A stretch of 64,000 nucleotides of DNA from Pseudomonas sp. Bout1 (GCF_034314165.1 NZ_JAVIWK010000001.1:6835001-6899000), one strand, 5' to 3'. Positions 7,348 through 16,701 are shown, numbered from the stretch's first letter. Numbers and translations: made by a program. Notes: generated by a model not told the origin, from the letters alone.

Positions 7348-9018
7348 TTAACTGTCCAGTGCTTTGTATTTTTCGCGCAGGTGGTTACGAATCCACACCG
7401 CCGACAAGTTGAGCGTGGCGATCACCAGCACCAGCAGCAAGGCGGTTGCGTACACCAGCGGCCGCGCGGCCTCGACGTTGGGGCTCTGGAAGCCGACGTC
7501 ATAAATATGGAAGCCCAGGTGCATGATCTTCTGGTCCAGGTGCAGGTACGGGTAGTTGCCGTCCACCGGCAGCGACGGCGCCAGTTTCACCACACCCACC
7601 AGCATCAGCGGCGCCACTTCACCGGCGGCGCGGGCCACGGCGAGGATCATGCCGGTCATCATCGCCGGGCTGGCCATCGGCAGCACGATCTTCCACAGCG
7701 TTTCCGCCTTGGTCGCGCCCAGTGCCAAAGAACCTTCACGCACGGTACGAGGAATCCGCGCCAGGCCTTCTTCGGTGGCCACGATCACCACCGGCACCGC
7801 CAGCAGCGCCAGGGTCAGGGACGCCCAGAGCAGGCCCGGGGTGCCGAAGGTAGGCGCCGGCAGGGCTTCTGCGAAGAACAACCGGTCGAGCGAGCCGCCC
7901 AGTACGTAGACGAAGAAGCCCAGACCAAACACGCCGTAAACAATGGCAGGAACACCGGCCAGGTTGTTCACCGCGATACGGATGATGCGGGTCAGGGTGT
8001 TCTGCTTGGCGTACTCACGCAGGTACACCGCCGCCAGCACGCCGAACGGGGTCACGATCATCGCCATGATCAGGGTCATCATCACGGTGCCGAAGATCGC
8101 CGGGAAAATCCCGCCTTCGGTGTTGGCTTCCCGTGGGTCGTCGCTGAGGAACTCCCATACCTTGCTGAAGTAGAAGCCGACCTTGGTCATGTAACCCATG
8201 GCGTTCGGCTGGTAGGCATGCACCACCTTGCCGATGCCGATTTCCAGCTCTTTGCCGTTGGCATCACGAGCGGTGAGGCTGTCGCGATTGAACTGGCTGT
8301 GCAGGTCGGCCAGGCGGGCCTCAATGTCCTTGTAGCGGTTATTCAGTTCGGCGCGGCCGCTGTCCATGTCGGCCTGGGCGGTGGCGTCCAGCTTGCCTTC
8401 CAGCTCCAGTTTGCGACCGTGCAGGCGGATGCGTTCGAGGCCGGCGTTGATCGCGCCGATGTCGGACTTCTCAAGGGTCTTGAGTTGGGCCGCGAGCTTG
8501 TTGACGCGGTCGACACGGGCTTGCAGTTCCGGCCAGGCGGCCTCGCCTTCAGCGATGACCTTGCCGTCCTGCTTGACGTTGACCAGGGTGCCATAGAAGT
8601 TGCCCCACTCACGACGCTCGATGGCCATCAACTCGACAGGCTTGGTCTGGTTGGTCAGCCACTCGCCGACGACCCAGGTGAAGTCGTTGCCGTTCAAGTC
8701 ACGGTTACCGACCTTGATCAGCTCGCGGGTCATGAATTCCGGGCCTTGGTCGGGCACCGGCAAGCCAGCGCTTTTCAGGCGCTCGCGGGGCACTTGTTCT
8801 TTCTGCACCACTTCGCCGATGACGATATGGTTTTCCTGGCCCGGCACGTTGTAGCTGGCCTGGATCAGGTCGGCCGGCCAGAAGTGGCCCAGGCCACGCA
8901 CGGCAATCACGGCCAGCAAACCAATGGTCATGATGACCGCGATGGACACCGCGCCACCGCTGATCCAGACGCCCGGGGCGCCGCTCTTGAACCATCCATT
9001 CAGGGAGTTCTGTTTCAC
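7348..9018 (-). CDS. pstA: Phosphate ABC transporter permease PstA (long form)
   Basis: Inner-membrane permease of the phosphate importer. The 556-residue protein has one N-terminal membrane helix (about 18-42), a long extracytoplasmic insert (about 45-300) and a C-terminal BPD_transp_1 domain with the EAA-type loop LALGATKAETLWKIVLPMASPAMM. The long insert is typical of Pseudomonas PstA and absent from the ~300-residue enterobacterial protein. The start is GTG with AAGG about 10 bp upstream, and it lies 15 bp after the pstC stop, so the two are translated from one message. Confidence 0.94.
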   Translation of the reverse strand: MKQNSLNGWFKSGAPGVWISGGAVSIAVIMTIGLLAVIAVRGLGHFWPADLIQASYNVPGQENHIVIGEVVQKEQVPRERLKSAGLPVPDQGPEFMTRELIKVGNRDLNGNDFTWVVGEWLTNQTKPVELMAIERREWGNFYGTLVNVKQDGKVIAEGEAAWPELQARVDRVNKLAAQLKTLEKSDIGAINAGLERIRLHGRKLELEGKLDATAQADMDSGRAELNNRYKDIEARLADLHSQFNRDSLTARDANGKELEIGIGKVVHAYQPNAMGYMTKVGFYFSKVWEFLSDDPREANTEGGIFPAIFGTVMMTLIMAMIVTPFGVLAAVYLREYAKQNTLTRIIRIAVNNLAGVPAIVYGVFGLGFFVYVLGGSLDRLFFAEALPAPTFGTPGLLWASLTLALLAVPVVIVATEEGLARIPRTVREGSLALGATKAETLWKIVLPMASPAMMTGMILAVARAAGEVAPLMLVGVVKLAPSLPVDGNYPYLHLDQKIMHLGFHIYDVGFQSPNVEAARPLVYATALLLVLVIATLNLSAVWIRNHLREKYKALDS

Positions 9019-9033
9019 AGACTTCTACCTTTC

Positions 9034-11319
9034 TTAAAGCGACGAGTATTTCTTGCGCAGACGCTGACGAATCAGCTCGGCGAGGGTGTTCATGATGAAG
9101 GTGAACAGCAGCAGCACCAGCGCCGAGAGGAACAGCACGCGGTAGTGGCTGCCGCCGACTTCCGACTCGGGCATTTCCACCGCGACGTTGGCCGCCAGGG
9201 TGCGCAGGCCTTCAAACAGGTTCATCTCCATCACCGGGGTGTTGCCGGTGGCCATCAGCACGATCATCGTCTCACCGACCGCGCGACCCATGCCGATCAT
9301 CAGCGCCGAGAAAATGCCCGGGCTGGCGGTCAGGATGACGACGCGCGTCATGGTCTGCCACGGCGTGGCGCCCAGGGCCAGGGAGCCCAGGGTGAGGCCG
9401 CGCGGCACGCTGAACACGGCGTCTTCGGCGATGGAATAGATGTTCGGGATCACCGCAAAACCCATGGCCAGGCCCACGACCAGGGCGTTGCGCTGGTCGT
9501 AGGTGATCCCCAAGTCGTGGGAGATCCACATGCGCATGTCGCCGCCGAAGAACCAGGTTTCCAGGTACGGGCTCATGTACAGCGAGAGCCAGCCCACAAA
9601 CAGGATCACCGGGATCAGGATCGCGCTTTCCCAGCCGTCCGGGACCCGCAGGCGGATCGACTCAGGCAGGCGGCTGAAGACAAACCCGGCCACCAGGATG
9701 CCAATCGGCAGCAGCATCAGCAGGCTGAAAATCCCCGGCAGATGCCCTTCGACATACGGCGCCAGGAACAGGCCGGCGAAGAAACCGAGGATCACCGTCG
9801 GCATTGCTTCCATCAATTCGATCACCGGCTTGACCTTGCGGCGCAGGCTCGGGGCCATGAAGTAGGCGGTGTAGATCGCAGCGGCAACCGCCAGTGGCGC
9901 CGCCAGCAGCATGGCGTAGAACGCGGCCTTCAGGGTACCGAAGGTCAGGGGCGCCAGGCTCATCTTGGGTTCGAAGTCGGTGTTGGCGGCGGTCGATTGC
10001 CAGACGTATCTAGGCTCGTCGTAGTTTTCGTACCAGACCTTGCTCCACAACGCGCTCCAGGACACTTCCGGGTGCGGGTTGTCCAGCAGCAGCGGTTGCA
10101 GCTTGCCACCGGCTTCGACGATCACCCGGTTGGCCCGTGGCGACATGCCGAACACGCCGGTGCCTTCGACAACCGGGTCCACCAGCAAGGTGCGGTGGGC
10201 CGTGCTGTGGAACACGCCGAACTTGCCGGAGGCGTCGAGGGCGGTGAAGCCCTTGCGACGTTCTTCAGCGGTGATTTCAACGATAGGCGCGGTGCCCATC
10301 TGGAAGGTACGGATCTGCTTCAGGCGTTGCTCGCCGTCCGGGTCGCGGGCCATGAACCACTGCGCCAGGCCACCGCTGGAGTTACCGATGATCAGCGAGA
10401 TGCCGCCCACCAGTTGGGTGCTGGCGGTGACTTGTGCGACGCCGTCTTCCAATAGTTTGTAGCGGCCATTGAGGCTGTTGTCCCGCAGGCTGAAAACGTC
10501 GGCCTGGGCACGGCCGTTGATCACGTACAGCCACTGCTGGCGCGGATCAACAAAGATGGCTTTCACCGGCTCGGTCATTTGCGGCAGCTCGATGCGCTTC
10601 TGCTCGGTGGTGACCTCCTCGGTCATCATGTTTTCTTCACGGCTGATCGACAGCACGTTCAGGTGTGCACCACTGGAACCGGCTACTACCAGCGTCGAGT
10701 CAGTGGCGTTCAAGGCCACGTGCTCAAGCGGGCGACCTTGTTCGTCGAGCACGATCGGCGTTTCGCCGTAAGGGTATTCGATGGCGGGCGAGATGGTCTT
10801 CTTGCCGTCCGGGTACGACACTTTATAGGTGTGGCGGAACACCAGGGACTGGCCGTTGGACAGGCCGAGGATCACCAGCGGGCTGCCGGGCTGGTCTTCA
10901 CCGATGGAGGCGACCGTGACACCCGCCGGCAATGGCAGGTCAACTCGCTTGAGCTCGGCACCCGTGTCAACGCTGAAGAACAGTGCCTGGCCCTTGTCGG
11001 AAACGCGCATGGCGACCTGGTTCTGTTCTTCCATGGAGATCATCAGCGGCTTGCCGGCGTCCTGCAGCCAGGCCGGCGTCAGGGCGTCTTCCTTGGTCAG
11101 GTTGGCGCCGTGGAACAACGGCGCGACCACGTAGGCAAGAAAGAAGAAGATCAACGTGATCGCGCCCAGGACGGCAAGGCCGCCGATCAGCACGTACCAG
11201 CGGGTCAGGCGATCCTTTAGCGCGCGAATGCGGCGCTTGCGTTGCAGCTCAGGCGTATTGAAATCAATGCGCTTGGGGGGAGAAGTCGTCGTCATGGTGG
11301 AATTGGCCAGATCATTCAT
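9034..11319 (-). CDS. pstC: Phosphate ABC transporter permease PstC (long form)
   Basis: Second permease subunit of the phosphate importer. About 761 residues: a first membrane helix (about 40-75), a very large periplasmic domain (about 80-450) and a C-terminal permease domain with SLALGATPWQTMTRVVILTASPGIFSALMIGMGRAVGETM. Enterobacterial PstC is about 320 residues; the long form is usual in Pseudomonas. The ATG at 11319 was chosen (AGGG 7-8 bp upstream) over an in-frame GTG two codons earlier. A near-perfect Pho box lies 22 bp upstream, and its expected transcription start falls on or next to this ATG. Confidence 0.93.
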   Translation of the reverse strand: MNDLANSTMTTTSPPKRIDFNTPELQRKRRIRALKDRLTRWYVLIGGLAVLGAITLIFFFLAYVVAPLFHGANLTKEDALTPAWLQDAGKPLMISMEEQNQVAMRVSDKGQALFFSVDTGAELKRVDLPLPAGVTVASIGEDQPGSPLVILGLSNGQSLVFRHTYKVSYPDGKKTISPAIEYPYGETPIVLDEQGRPLEHVALNATDSTLVVAGSSGAHLNVLSISREENMMTEEVTTEQKRIELPQMTEPVKAIFVDPRQQWLYVINGRAQADVFSLRDNSLNGRYKLLEDGVAQVTASTQLVGGISLIIGNSSGGLAQWFMARDPDGEQRLKQIRTFQMGTAPIVEITAEERRKGFTALDASGKFGVFHSTAHRTLLVDPVVEGTGVFGMSPRANRVIVEAGGKLQPLLLDNPHPEVSWSALWSKVWYENYDEPRYVWQSTAANTDFEPKMSLAPLTFGTLKAAFYAMLLAAPLAVAAAIYTAYFMAPSLRRKVKPVIELMEAMPTVILGFFAGLFLAPYVEGHLPGIFSLLMLLPIGILVAGFVFSRLPESIRLRVPDGWESAILIPVILFVGWLSLYMSPYLETWFFGGDMRMWISHDLGITYDQRNALVVGLAMGFAVIPNIYSIAEDAVFSVPRGLTLGSLALGATPWQTMTRVVILTASPGIFSALMIGMGRAVGETMIVLMATGNTPVMEMNLFEGLRTLAANVAVEMPESEVGGSHYRVLFLSALVLLLFTFIMNTLAELIRQRLRKKYSSL

Positions 11320-11325
11320 GCGCAC

Positions 11326-11370
11326 ACCCTAGCGGTCCTGTATGACAGAAAGATGACAATGCAGTGACGC
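11326..11370 (-). promoter_or_regulatory. Pho box and -10 of pstC
   Basis: Minus strand: TTGTCAT-CTTT-CTGTCAT at 11359-11342, the best Pho box in the window, with a third weaker half-site (GCGTCAC, 11370-11364) 4 bp upstream. After exactly 10 bp comes TAGGGT (11331-11326), the expected -10 position for a PhoB-dependent promoter. The predicted start of transcription is near 11319. Confidence 0.75.
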
Positions 11371-11434
11371 AAGAAATCCGCCGCGTAGCAGGGCTGGCAG
11401 CGGATTAAAAAATTGATGGTGTAGGCCGGGCTTG

Positions 11435-11521
11435 TGTGGGAGCGGGCTTGCCCGCGATGGCATCAACACGATTTCAACCTTGAACCGCGTCGCCAGCATC
11501 GCGGGCAAGCCCGCTCCCACT
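11435..11521. repeat. REP doublet (REPIN) between pstS and pstC
   Basis: GTGGGAGCGGGCTTGCCCGCGAT at the left and its inverted copy ATCGCGGGCAAGCCCGCTCCCAC at the right. Placed just after pstS, it can form a stable hairpin in the message. Confidence 0.9.
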
Positions 11522-11554
11522 TAAAAGCCTGCCCCTACACAGGGTATTACAGGC

Positions 11555-12541
11555 TTAGTTGCCTTCTTTCAGGCCCAGGTCAGCCAGTGCCTTGGCGGCA
11601 ACTTTGGCTGGCAGCGGGATGTAGCCGTCTTTCACTACCACTTCCTGGCCCTGTTTGGACAGAACCAGCTTCACGAACTCGGCTTCCAGCGGGGCCAGAG
11701 GCTTGTTCGGGGCTTTGTTGACGTAGACGTAGAGGAAGCGCGACAGCGGGTATTTACCGTTCAGGGCGTTTTCTTCGCTGTCTTCGATGAAGTCAGTGCT
11801 GCCTTTCTTGGCCAGGGCCACGGTTTTCACGCTGGCGGTTTTGTAACCGATGCCTGAGTAACCGATGCCGTTCAGCGAGGAGCTGATGGACTGCACAACC
11901 GACGCCGAACCAGGTTGTTCGTTCACGTTAGGTTTGTAGTCGCCTTTGCACAGGGCTTCTTCCTTGAAGTAGCCGTAGGTGCCGGATACCGAGTTACGAC
12001 CGAACAGTTGCACTGGCTTGTTGGCCAGGTCGCCGGTCACGCCCAGGTCGCCCCAGGTCTTGACGTCAGCCTTGGCGCCGCACAGACGCGTCGAGGAGAA
12101 GATCGCGTCGACTTGCTCCATGGTCAGGTGCTGGATCGGGTTGTCCTTGTGCACGAACACGGCCAGGGCGTCCACGGCAACCGGGATAGCGGTTGGCTTG
12201 TAGCCGTACTTCTGCTCGAAGGCAGCGAGTTCGGTGTCCTTCATCTTGCGGCTCATCGGGCCCAGGTTGGAGGTGCCTTCAGTCAGCGCAGGAGGTGCGG
12301 TGGCGGAGCCGGCGGCCTGAATCTGGATGTTGACGTTCGGGTATTCCTTTTTGTAACCCTCAGCCCACAGGGTCATCAGGTTTGCCAAGGTATCGGAACC
12401 AACGCTGGACAGGTTGCCCGACACACCAGTGGTCTTCACGTAAGCCGGAATCGCCGGGTCAACACCAGCGGCTACCGCGTTAGCGGTCGCAACGCCAGCA
12501 GCGACAAAAGTCATTGCCGCCATCAAACGTTTCAGTTTCAT
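11555..12541 (-). CDS. pstS: Periplasmic phosphate-binding protein PstS
   Basis: Captures phosphate in the periplasm and delivers it to PstCA. The 328-residue precursor has a Sec signal peptide (about 1-25, cut near ANAVAAG) and a PBP-like fold with the phosphate-loop residues [11 protein letters not shown] (about 46-57), [21 protein letters not shown] and [11 protein letters not shown]. It is not a DING protein: the mature N-terminus lacks that motif. First gene of the operon, with AGGAG well placed before the ATG and a Pho-box promoter at 12604-12637. A REP doublet follows the stop codon. Confidence 0.95.
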   Translation of the reverse strand: MKLKRLMAAMTFVAAGVATANAVAAGVDPAIPAYVKTTGVSGNLSSVGSDTLANLMTLWAEGYKKEYPNVNIQIQAAGSATAPPALTEGTSNLGPMSRKMKDTELAAFEQKYGYKPTAIPVAVDALAVFVHKDNPIQHLTMEQVDAIFSSTRLCGAKADVKTWGDLGVTGDLANKPVQLFGRNSVSGTYGYFKEEALCKGDYKPNVNEQPGSASVVQSISSSLNGIGYSGIGYKTASVKTVALAKKGSTDFIEDSEENALNGKYPLSRFLYVYVNKAPNKPLAPLEAEFVKLVLSKQGQEVVVKDGYIPLPAKVAAKALADLGLKEGN

Positions 12542-12603
12542 GCCTTGCTCCTAGCAGATAGGGATAGTTGGATCGGGGCCAAGTATCGGTAGGCCGTGTG
12601 AAC

Positions 12604-12637
12604 ACTCTATGTCTGGAATATGACAATTAGATGAAAG
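12604..12637 (-). promoter_or_regulatory. Pho box and -10 of pstS
   Basis: Minus strand: CTTTCAT-CTAA-TTGTCAT (12637-12620), then 10 bp, then TAGAGT (12609-12604) as the -10. This spacing is the classic PhoB-dependent architecture. Transcription should start near 12597, giving a leader of about 55 nt with a good Shine-Dalgarno. Confidence 0.8.
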
Positions 12638-12750
12638 GCCAGCATTTATGAAAAAGCTGACAGGAAGGGGAAAGATCAATAAATCCGGGGCTTGCGAGGA
12701 GGCTGGAGCGATTTCGTGGAAACAATCTGTAATCGTTGTAAGGCAAAATC

Positions 12751-12842
12751 TGTGGCGAGGGAGCTTGCTCCCGTTGGGTCGCGTAGCGGCCCCAAAAATG
12801 GAACTGCTGCGCAGTTCAACGGGAGCAAGCTCCCTCGCCACA
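12751..12842. repeat. REP doublet in the pstS-MFS interval
   Basis: TGTGGCGAGGGAGCTTGCTCCCGTTG and its inverted copy CAACGGGAGCAAGCTCCCTCGCCACA flank a 40-bp spacer. This belongs to a different REP sequence class from the GTGGGAGC copies. With the Pho promoter it accounts for most of the 315-bp gap 12542-12856. Confidence 0.88.
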
Positions 12843-12856
12843 AGGTTATCTGTCAG

Positions 12857-14146
12857 TCAGCGGCCGCGTTTCCACAGGTAAGCACCCACCAGCATCCCCA
12901 TCGTGCAGATCACGGCCACGTAGTATGCCGGGCCCATCGGGCTTTCCTTCATCAGCAGCGACACCACCAGCGGCGTCAGGCCGCCGAACACGGCATACGC
13001 TACGTTGTAGGAGAACGACAGGCCGCTGAAGCGCACCACTGGCGGGAAGGCTTTCACCATCACGTAGGGCACAACGCCCACTGTGCCGACAAACAGGCCA
13101 GTCAGGGTGTACAGCGGGAACAGCCACTCAGGGTGGCTGGCGAGGCTGTGATACAGCGTCCAGGAAGTCGCCAGTAACAGCGCGCAACCCGCGATCAGCA
13201 CACGGCCCGCACCGAAGCGATCCGCCAGGGCACCGGCGATGATGCAACCGATGCTCAGGGTGACAATGGCCAGGCTGTTGGCTTGCAGCGAAACGGTCGG
13301 GCTGAAGTGGTAGACGGTCTGCAACACCGTCGGGGTCATCAGGATGACGACGACGATGCCGGCCGAGAGCAGCCAGGTCAGCAGCATCGACAGCACGATG
13401 GCGCCACGGTGGTCACGCAACACGGCGCGCAGTGGCAGTTCAGCCGCCAGGGTCTTGCGCTGCTGCATTTCGGCAAAGATCGGGGTTTCGTGCAGCCAGC
13501 GCCGCAGGTACACCGACAGCAGGCCAAACACGCCGCCCAGCAGGAACGGGATGCGCCAGGCGTAATCCGACACCTGCTCCGGGCTATAAAGGGTGTTGAT
13601 GGCAGTCGCCACCAGTGAACCCAACAGGATGCCGGCCGTCAGGCCGCTGGTGAGGGTGCCGCAGGCATAACCGATATGACGCGGCGGCACATGCTCGGAA
13701 ACGAACACCCACGCGCCCGGTACTTCACCGCCGATCGCCGCGCCCTGGATCACGCGCATCAGCAGCAACAGGATCGGTGCCCACAGGCCGATCTGCGCGT
13801 AGGTCGGCAGCAGGCCCATGATCAAGGTAGGCACGGCCATCATGAAGATGCTCAGGGTGAACATCTTCTTGCGCCCCAGCAGGTCGCCGAAGTGCGCCAT
13901 GATGATCCCGCCCAGCGGCCGCGCCAGGTAGCCGGCGGCAAAGATGCCGAAGGTCTGCATCATGCGCAGCCATTCGGGCATGTCCGCGGGGAAGAACAGC
14001 TTCCCGACCACCGTGGCAAAAAATACGAAAATGATGAAGTCGTAGAACTCCAGCGCACCGCCCAAGGCAGACAGCGACAGGGTTTTGTAGTCGTTGCGGG
14101 TCAGCGGGCGCGAAGGTTGCGCACTGCTTGCGGGCACGGAGGACAT
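12857..14146 (-). CDS. MFS transporter, metabolite:H+ symporter (MHS) type
   Basis: Inner-membrane proton-coupled transporter of 429 residues with twelve predicted membrane segments. Family hallmarks are GGALEFYDFIIF (helix 1), RPLGGIIMAHFGDLLGRKKMFTLSIFMM (loop 2-3) and RVIQGAAIGGEVPGAWVFVSEHVP (helix 5), which place it with ProP/ShiA/KgtP-like MHS symporters of organic acids and osmolytes. The substrate cannot be read from sequence. The ATG at 14146 was preferred over a 23-codon upstream extension because it puts the TM1 motif at the usual distance. It is downstream of pstS with no Pho box of its own. Confidence 0.9.
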   Translation of the reverse strand: MSSVPASSAQPSRPLTRNDYKTLSLSALGGALEFYDFIIFVFFATVVGKLFFPADMPEWLRMMQTFGIFAAGYLARPLGGIIMAHFGDLLGRKKMFTLSIFMMAVPTLIMGLLPTYAQIGLWAPILLLLMRVIQGAAIGGEVPGAWVFVSEHVPPRHIGYACGTLTSGLTAGILLGSLVATAINTLYSPEQVSDYAWRIPFLLGGVFGLLSVYLRRWLHETPIFAEMQQRKTLAAELPLRAVLRDHRGAIVLSMLLTWLLSAGIVVVILMTPTVLQTVYHFSPTVSLQANSLAIVTLSIGCIIAGALADRFGAGRVLIAGCALLLATSWTLYHSLASHPEWLFPLYTLTGLFVGTVGVVPYVMVKAFPPVVRFSGLSFSYNVAYAVFGGLTPLVVSLLMKESPMGPAYYVAVICTMGMLVGAYLWKRGR

Positions 14147-14603
14147 GGCAAGGCTTCTCTTATAGTAGTCAGGACGGCAAGCCCGGGACTTGCGGCAGGC
14201 TTGGCAAGATAGCAAATCGCTTGAAAAAGCACAGCGTTGGGCAGTTAACAGTTCAGATCAGCGAAATATTCCCGTAGCAGACGCGCAATTAACTTGAGCA
14301 GGAGCACAGTTGCCGGAAAAAGCCGCGATACAGCGTCTATTTACCGACCAAATGAGCGTCGGGAGGTCGTCGCGGCGCCGACGGCTCGATATACTCGGCC
14401 CTTGCAAGCGCCAGACCCGCATCCTTGAGGGGCTGCTGTGCCAAAACGCCGTTGGCCGCCCGCCAGCCGATTTGGCAGAGTTTCCCTTTAGTACGCCTTA
14501 CGAGAAACGCATCGAGCGGTGTATGTTGGTGCTGAAACGTTTTTCCAGAAGACGGCTATCCACTTGAAATACCCATGAAGCGTCACGGGTCAGAGGCACC
14601 GGC
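14147..14603. other. Divergent intergenic region with one promoter-like site
   Basis: 457 bp between the MFS gene and the thioesterase gene. A TATACT hexamer at 14390-14395 on the plus strand is a good -10 for the thioesterase, giving a leader of about 200 nt; no clear -35 was found. An 85-codon open frame here lacks a Shine-Dalgarno and protein-like composition. No repeat or hairpin stands out. Confidence 0.4.
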
Positions 14604-15008
14604 ATGATCGAACTCGAACAAGAAGATCCTATCCCGCAAGGCGATCTCGCCCTGCAAATCACCGCACTGCCGCGTGAAACCAACGGTTTCGGCGACATCT
14701 TCGGCGGCTGGCTGGTCGCGCAGATGGACCTGGCCGGCACGGCCATGGCGAGCAAGGTTGCCGGTGGCCGCGTGGCGACCGTGGCAATTGATCGCATGGC
14801 GTTCCTGGTACCGGTGGCAGTCGGCGCGCAGTTGTCCTTCTATACCCAGGCCCTGGAAATCGGCCGCAGTTCGATCCAGATGATGGTCGAAGTGTGGAGC
14901 GATGACCCGCTCTCCAGCGAATGGCGCAAGGTGACCGAGGCGGTGTTTGTGTTCGTTGCCATCGACGGCAGCGGTCGCACCCGGTCGGTTCCGTCGCGGG
15001 CGCGTTAA
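14604..15008 (+). CDS. Acyl-CoA thioesterase, hotdog fold (YciA-like)
   Basis: Hydrolyses acyl-CoA thioesters to free acid and CoA. The 134-residue single hotdog domain carries the catalytic-region signature NGFGDIFGGWLVAQMDLAGTAMA (the Asn and Asp of this stretch are conserved in YciA) and the VGAQLSFYTQALEIGRSSIQMMVEVW core sheet. Length is typical for the family. The next gene (mutarotase) starts 58 bp downstream in the same direction and could be cotranscribed, but no functional link is obvious. Confidence 0.87.
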   Translation: MIELEQEDPIPQGDLALQITALPRETNGFGDIFGGWLVAQMDLAGTAMASKVAGGRVATVAIDRMAFLVPVAVGAQLSFYTQALEIGRSSIQMMVEVWSDDPLSSEWRKVTEAVFVFVAIDGSGRTRSVPSRAR

Positions 15009-15066
15009 ACATCTCGATGTTTTGACGGTCCATTGCCCCATTGTCTGCCATTGAGAGCGCGCGCCT

Positions 15067-15966
15067 ATGTCTACACCCAACGTTGAAACCGTAAAACTGG
15101 ATGAGCTGAACGCTTGGCGCATCCGCCACAACGGCGCCGAATTGGTGGTAGCCCAGCAAGGCGCGCACATCGTCAGTTACCAGCGCACGGGCGAGAAGCC
15201 GCTGATCTGGCCTAACGACCACGTGGTGTTCAAGAAAGGCAAAGGCATTCGTACCGGCGTGCCGGTGTGCTGGCCGTGGTTTGGCGTGTTCGACCGCAAC
15301 CCGCACAGCGTGAAAGCCATGTACCAGGGCGACGAGCCGGCGGGCGCCCACGGTTTCGTGCGAACGGCGAACTGGACGCTGGCTGGCGTTGAGGCTGAAG
15401 GCACGGCAGTGCGGGTTGAGCTGGAACTGCCGGTGCCTGAAGGTGGTTTCCCGGGCTGGCCGCATCAGGTTGGCCTGAAGATGAGCCTCCTGCTGGATGA
15501 TCAACTGCACATCCGCCTGACCAGCCACAACCGTGGCACCGAGACCGTCAGCCTCAGCCAGGCACTGCACAGCTACTTTGCAGTCAGCGATGTGCGCAAC
15601 GTGCAAGTCGAAGGTCTGGACGGCCTGGCCTATATCGATACCGCCGACGGTTGGAGCCACAAGCAACAATCGGGGCTGCTGCACTTTAACGCCGAGACCG
15701 ACCGCATCTATCCAAACACGCCAGCCCAACTGCACATCGTCGATAAAGACTGGCAGCGCCGCGTTCAGCTCACCAGCACAGGCTCGCGCTCGACGGTGAT
15801 CTGGAACCCCTGGACCGAACGCGCCAAGGCCTTCAGCGACATGGCCGACGACGGCTGGCAAGGCATGTTATGCATCGAGACGGCGAACGTGCTGGACGAT
15901 GTGGTGACACTGGCGCCAGGTGAAAGCCATACCCTGGGCGTGAGCATCGCCGGTATTGCCCTGTAA
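15067..15966 (+). CDS. D-hexose-6-phosphate mutarotase (YeaD/aldose 1-epimerase family)
   Basis: Interconverts alpha and beta anomers of hexose 6-phosphates. The 299-residue protein is a galactose-mutarotase-like beta sandwich with KGKGIRTGVPVCWPWFG (about 58-74), the substrate-contacting histidine in GAHGFVRTANW, LSQALHSYFAVSDV with the general-acid His, and the catalytic Glu in CIETANV near the C-terminus. These match the YeaD subfamily better than true galactose mutarotase. GAGAG precedes the ATG by 9 bp. A REP doublet follows the gene. Confidence 0.88.
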   Translation: MSTPNVETVKLDELNAWRIRHNGAELVVAQQGAHIVSYQRTGEKPLIWPNDHVVFKKGKGIRTGVPVCWPWFGVFDRNPHSVKAMYQGDEPAGAHGFVRTANWTLAGVEAEGTAVRVELELPVPEGGFPGWPHQVGLKMSLLLDDQLHIRLTSHNRGTETVSLSQALHSYFAVSDVRNVQVEGLDGLAYIDTADGWSHKQQSGLLHFNAETDRIYPNTPAQLHIVDKDWQRRVQLTSTGSRSTVIWNPWTERAKAFSDMADDGWQGMLCIETANVLDDVVTLAPGESHTLGVSIAGIAL

Positions 15967-15976
15967 ACCGATTCCA

Positions 15977-16068
15977 ATGTGGGAGCTGGCCTGCCTGCGA
16001 TTGCGCAGTGTCAGCCAACAGAGATGTCGACTGTCAGGCCCTCATCGCAGGCAAGCCAGCTCCCACAT
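15977..16068. repeat. REP doublet after the mutarotase gene
   Basis: TGTGGGAGCTGGCCTGCCTGCGAT and the inverted copy ATCGCAGGCAAGCCAGCTCCCACA, lying between two converging genes. Confidence 0.9.
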
Positions 16069-16086
16069 TTTGAATCGTGTCGCGGC

Positions 16087-16623
16087 TTACAAGTCCGATT
16101 CCTTGACCGCCCGCACTTTCCCCGCATCCAGCGCATAGGCCGCGTCGGCCAGGTCATTGTTGACCTTTTCCACCTTCAGCGTGCCCGTCACCCACAGTGG
16201 CGTGTAGATATCGTCCAGCTTCAAACCCTTGGGGTAACGCACCAGCACCAACTGGTTGGGCGGTGGCGGTGGCACGTGGATGCAGGCGCCCGGGTAAGGC
16301 ACCAGGAAGAACAGCGTACTGCGGCCCTTAGCGTCGGTTTCGAGCGGCACCGGGTAGCCGCCGATGCGGATACTCTTGCCGTTCATGGCGGCCACGGTCT
16401 TGGTGGAATACATCACCGGCGGCAAACCCTTGCTCTGCTTCAGGCCGCCCTTCGCGGTAAAGGTGCCTTGGGCTTCCGGGGAGTTGTGGTCGATTTCCGG
16501 CATTTCTTCGAGGGCTTTCTGGTCCGACTTGGGCATCAGTTCCAGCCAGTCGGTTTCCGGCAGTTCGCCAGCGTGCACCAGGCCTGAGCCCAGCAAAAGG
16601 AGAGTCAACAGAAGACGGCGCAT
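16087..16623 (-). CDS. DUF3299 periplasmic protein
   Basis: 178-residue exported protein of unknown function. It has a Sec signal peptide (MRRLLLTLLLLGSGLVHA, cut after the Ala) and the hallmark DUF3299 sequence RSTLFFLVPYPGACIHVPPPPPNQLV (about 115-140) followed by PLWVTGTLKVEK, an OB-like strand pattern. Members occur in many proteobacteria, often near metal or ABC export genes. The ATG at 16623 was preferred to an in-frame TTG five codons upstream; neither has a good Shine-Dalgarno. It is monocistronic here. Confidence 0.8.
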   Translation of the reverse strand: MRRLLLTLLLLGSGLVHAGELPETDWLELMPKSDQKALEEMPEIDHNSPEAQGTFTAKGGLKQSKGLPPVMYSTKTVAAMNGKSIRIGGYPVPLETDAKGRSTLFFLVPYPGACIHVPPPPPNQLVLVRYPKGLKLDDIYTPLWVTGTLKVEKVNNDLADAAYALDAGKVRAVKESDL

Positions 16624-16701
16624 GGAGAGGCTCGGCAAGGATTACAGTGCCGGCATTCTAGCCCCCTGCGCCTGCGCAGCGCAGAGGGCTTGGTCGCTAA
16701 A

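Noticed and set aside
7288..10455. A 1,055-codon open frame antisense to pstA and pstC
   Set aside because: Shadow of GC-rich coding DNA; composition (His, Gln, Arg-rich) is not protein-like and the real genes on the other strand carry clear transporter motifs.
11555..12541. DING-type phosphate-binding protein
   Set aside because: The mature N-terminus lacks the DING sequence; ordinary PstS.
14310..14567. Small 85-codon gene in the MFS-thioesterase gap
   Set aside because: No Shine-Dalgarno, Arg-rich random-looking product, and it overlaps the likely thioesterase leader.
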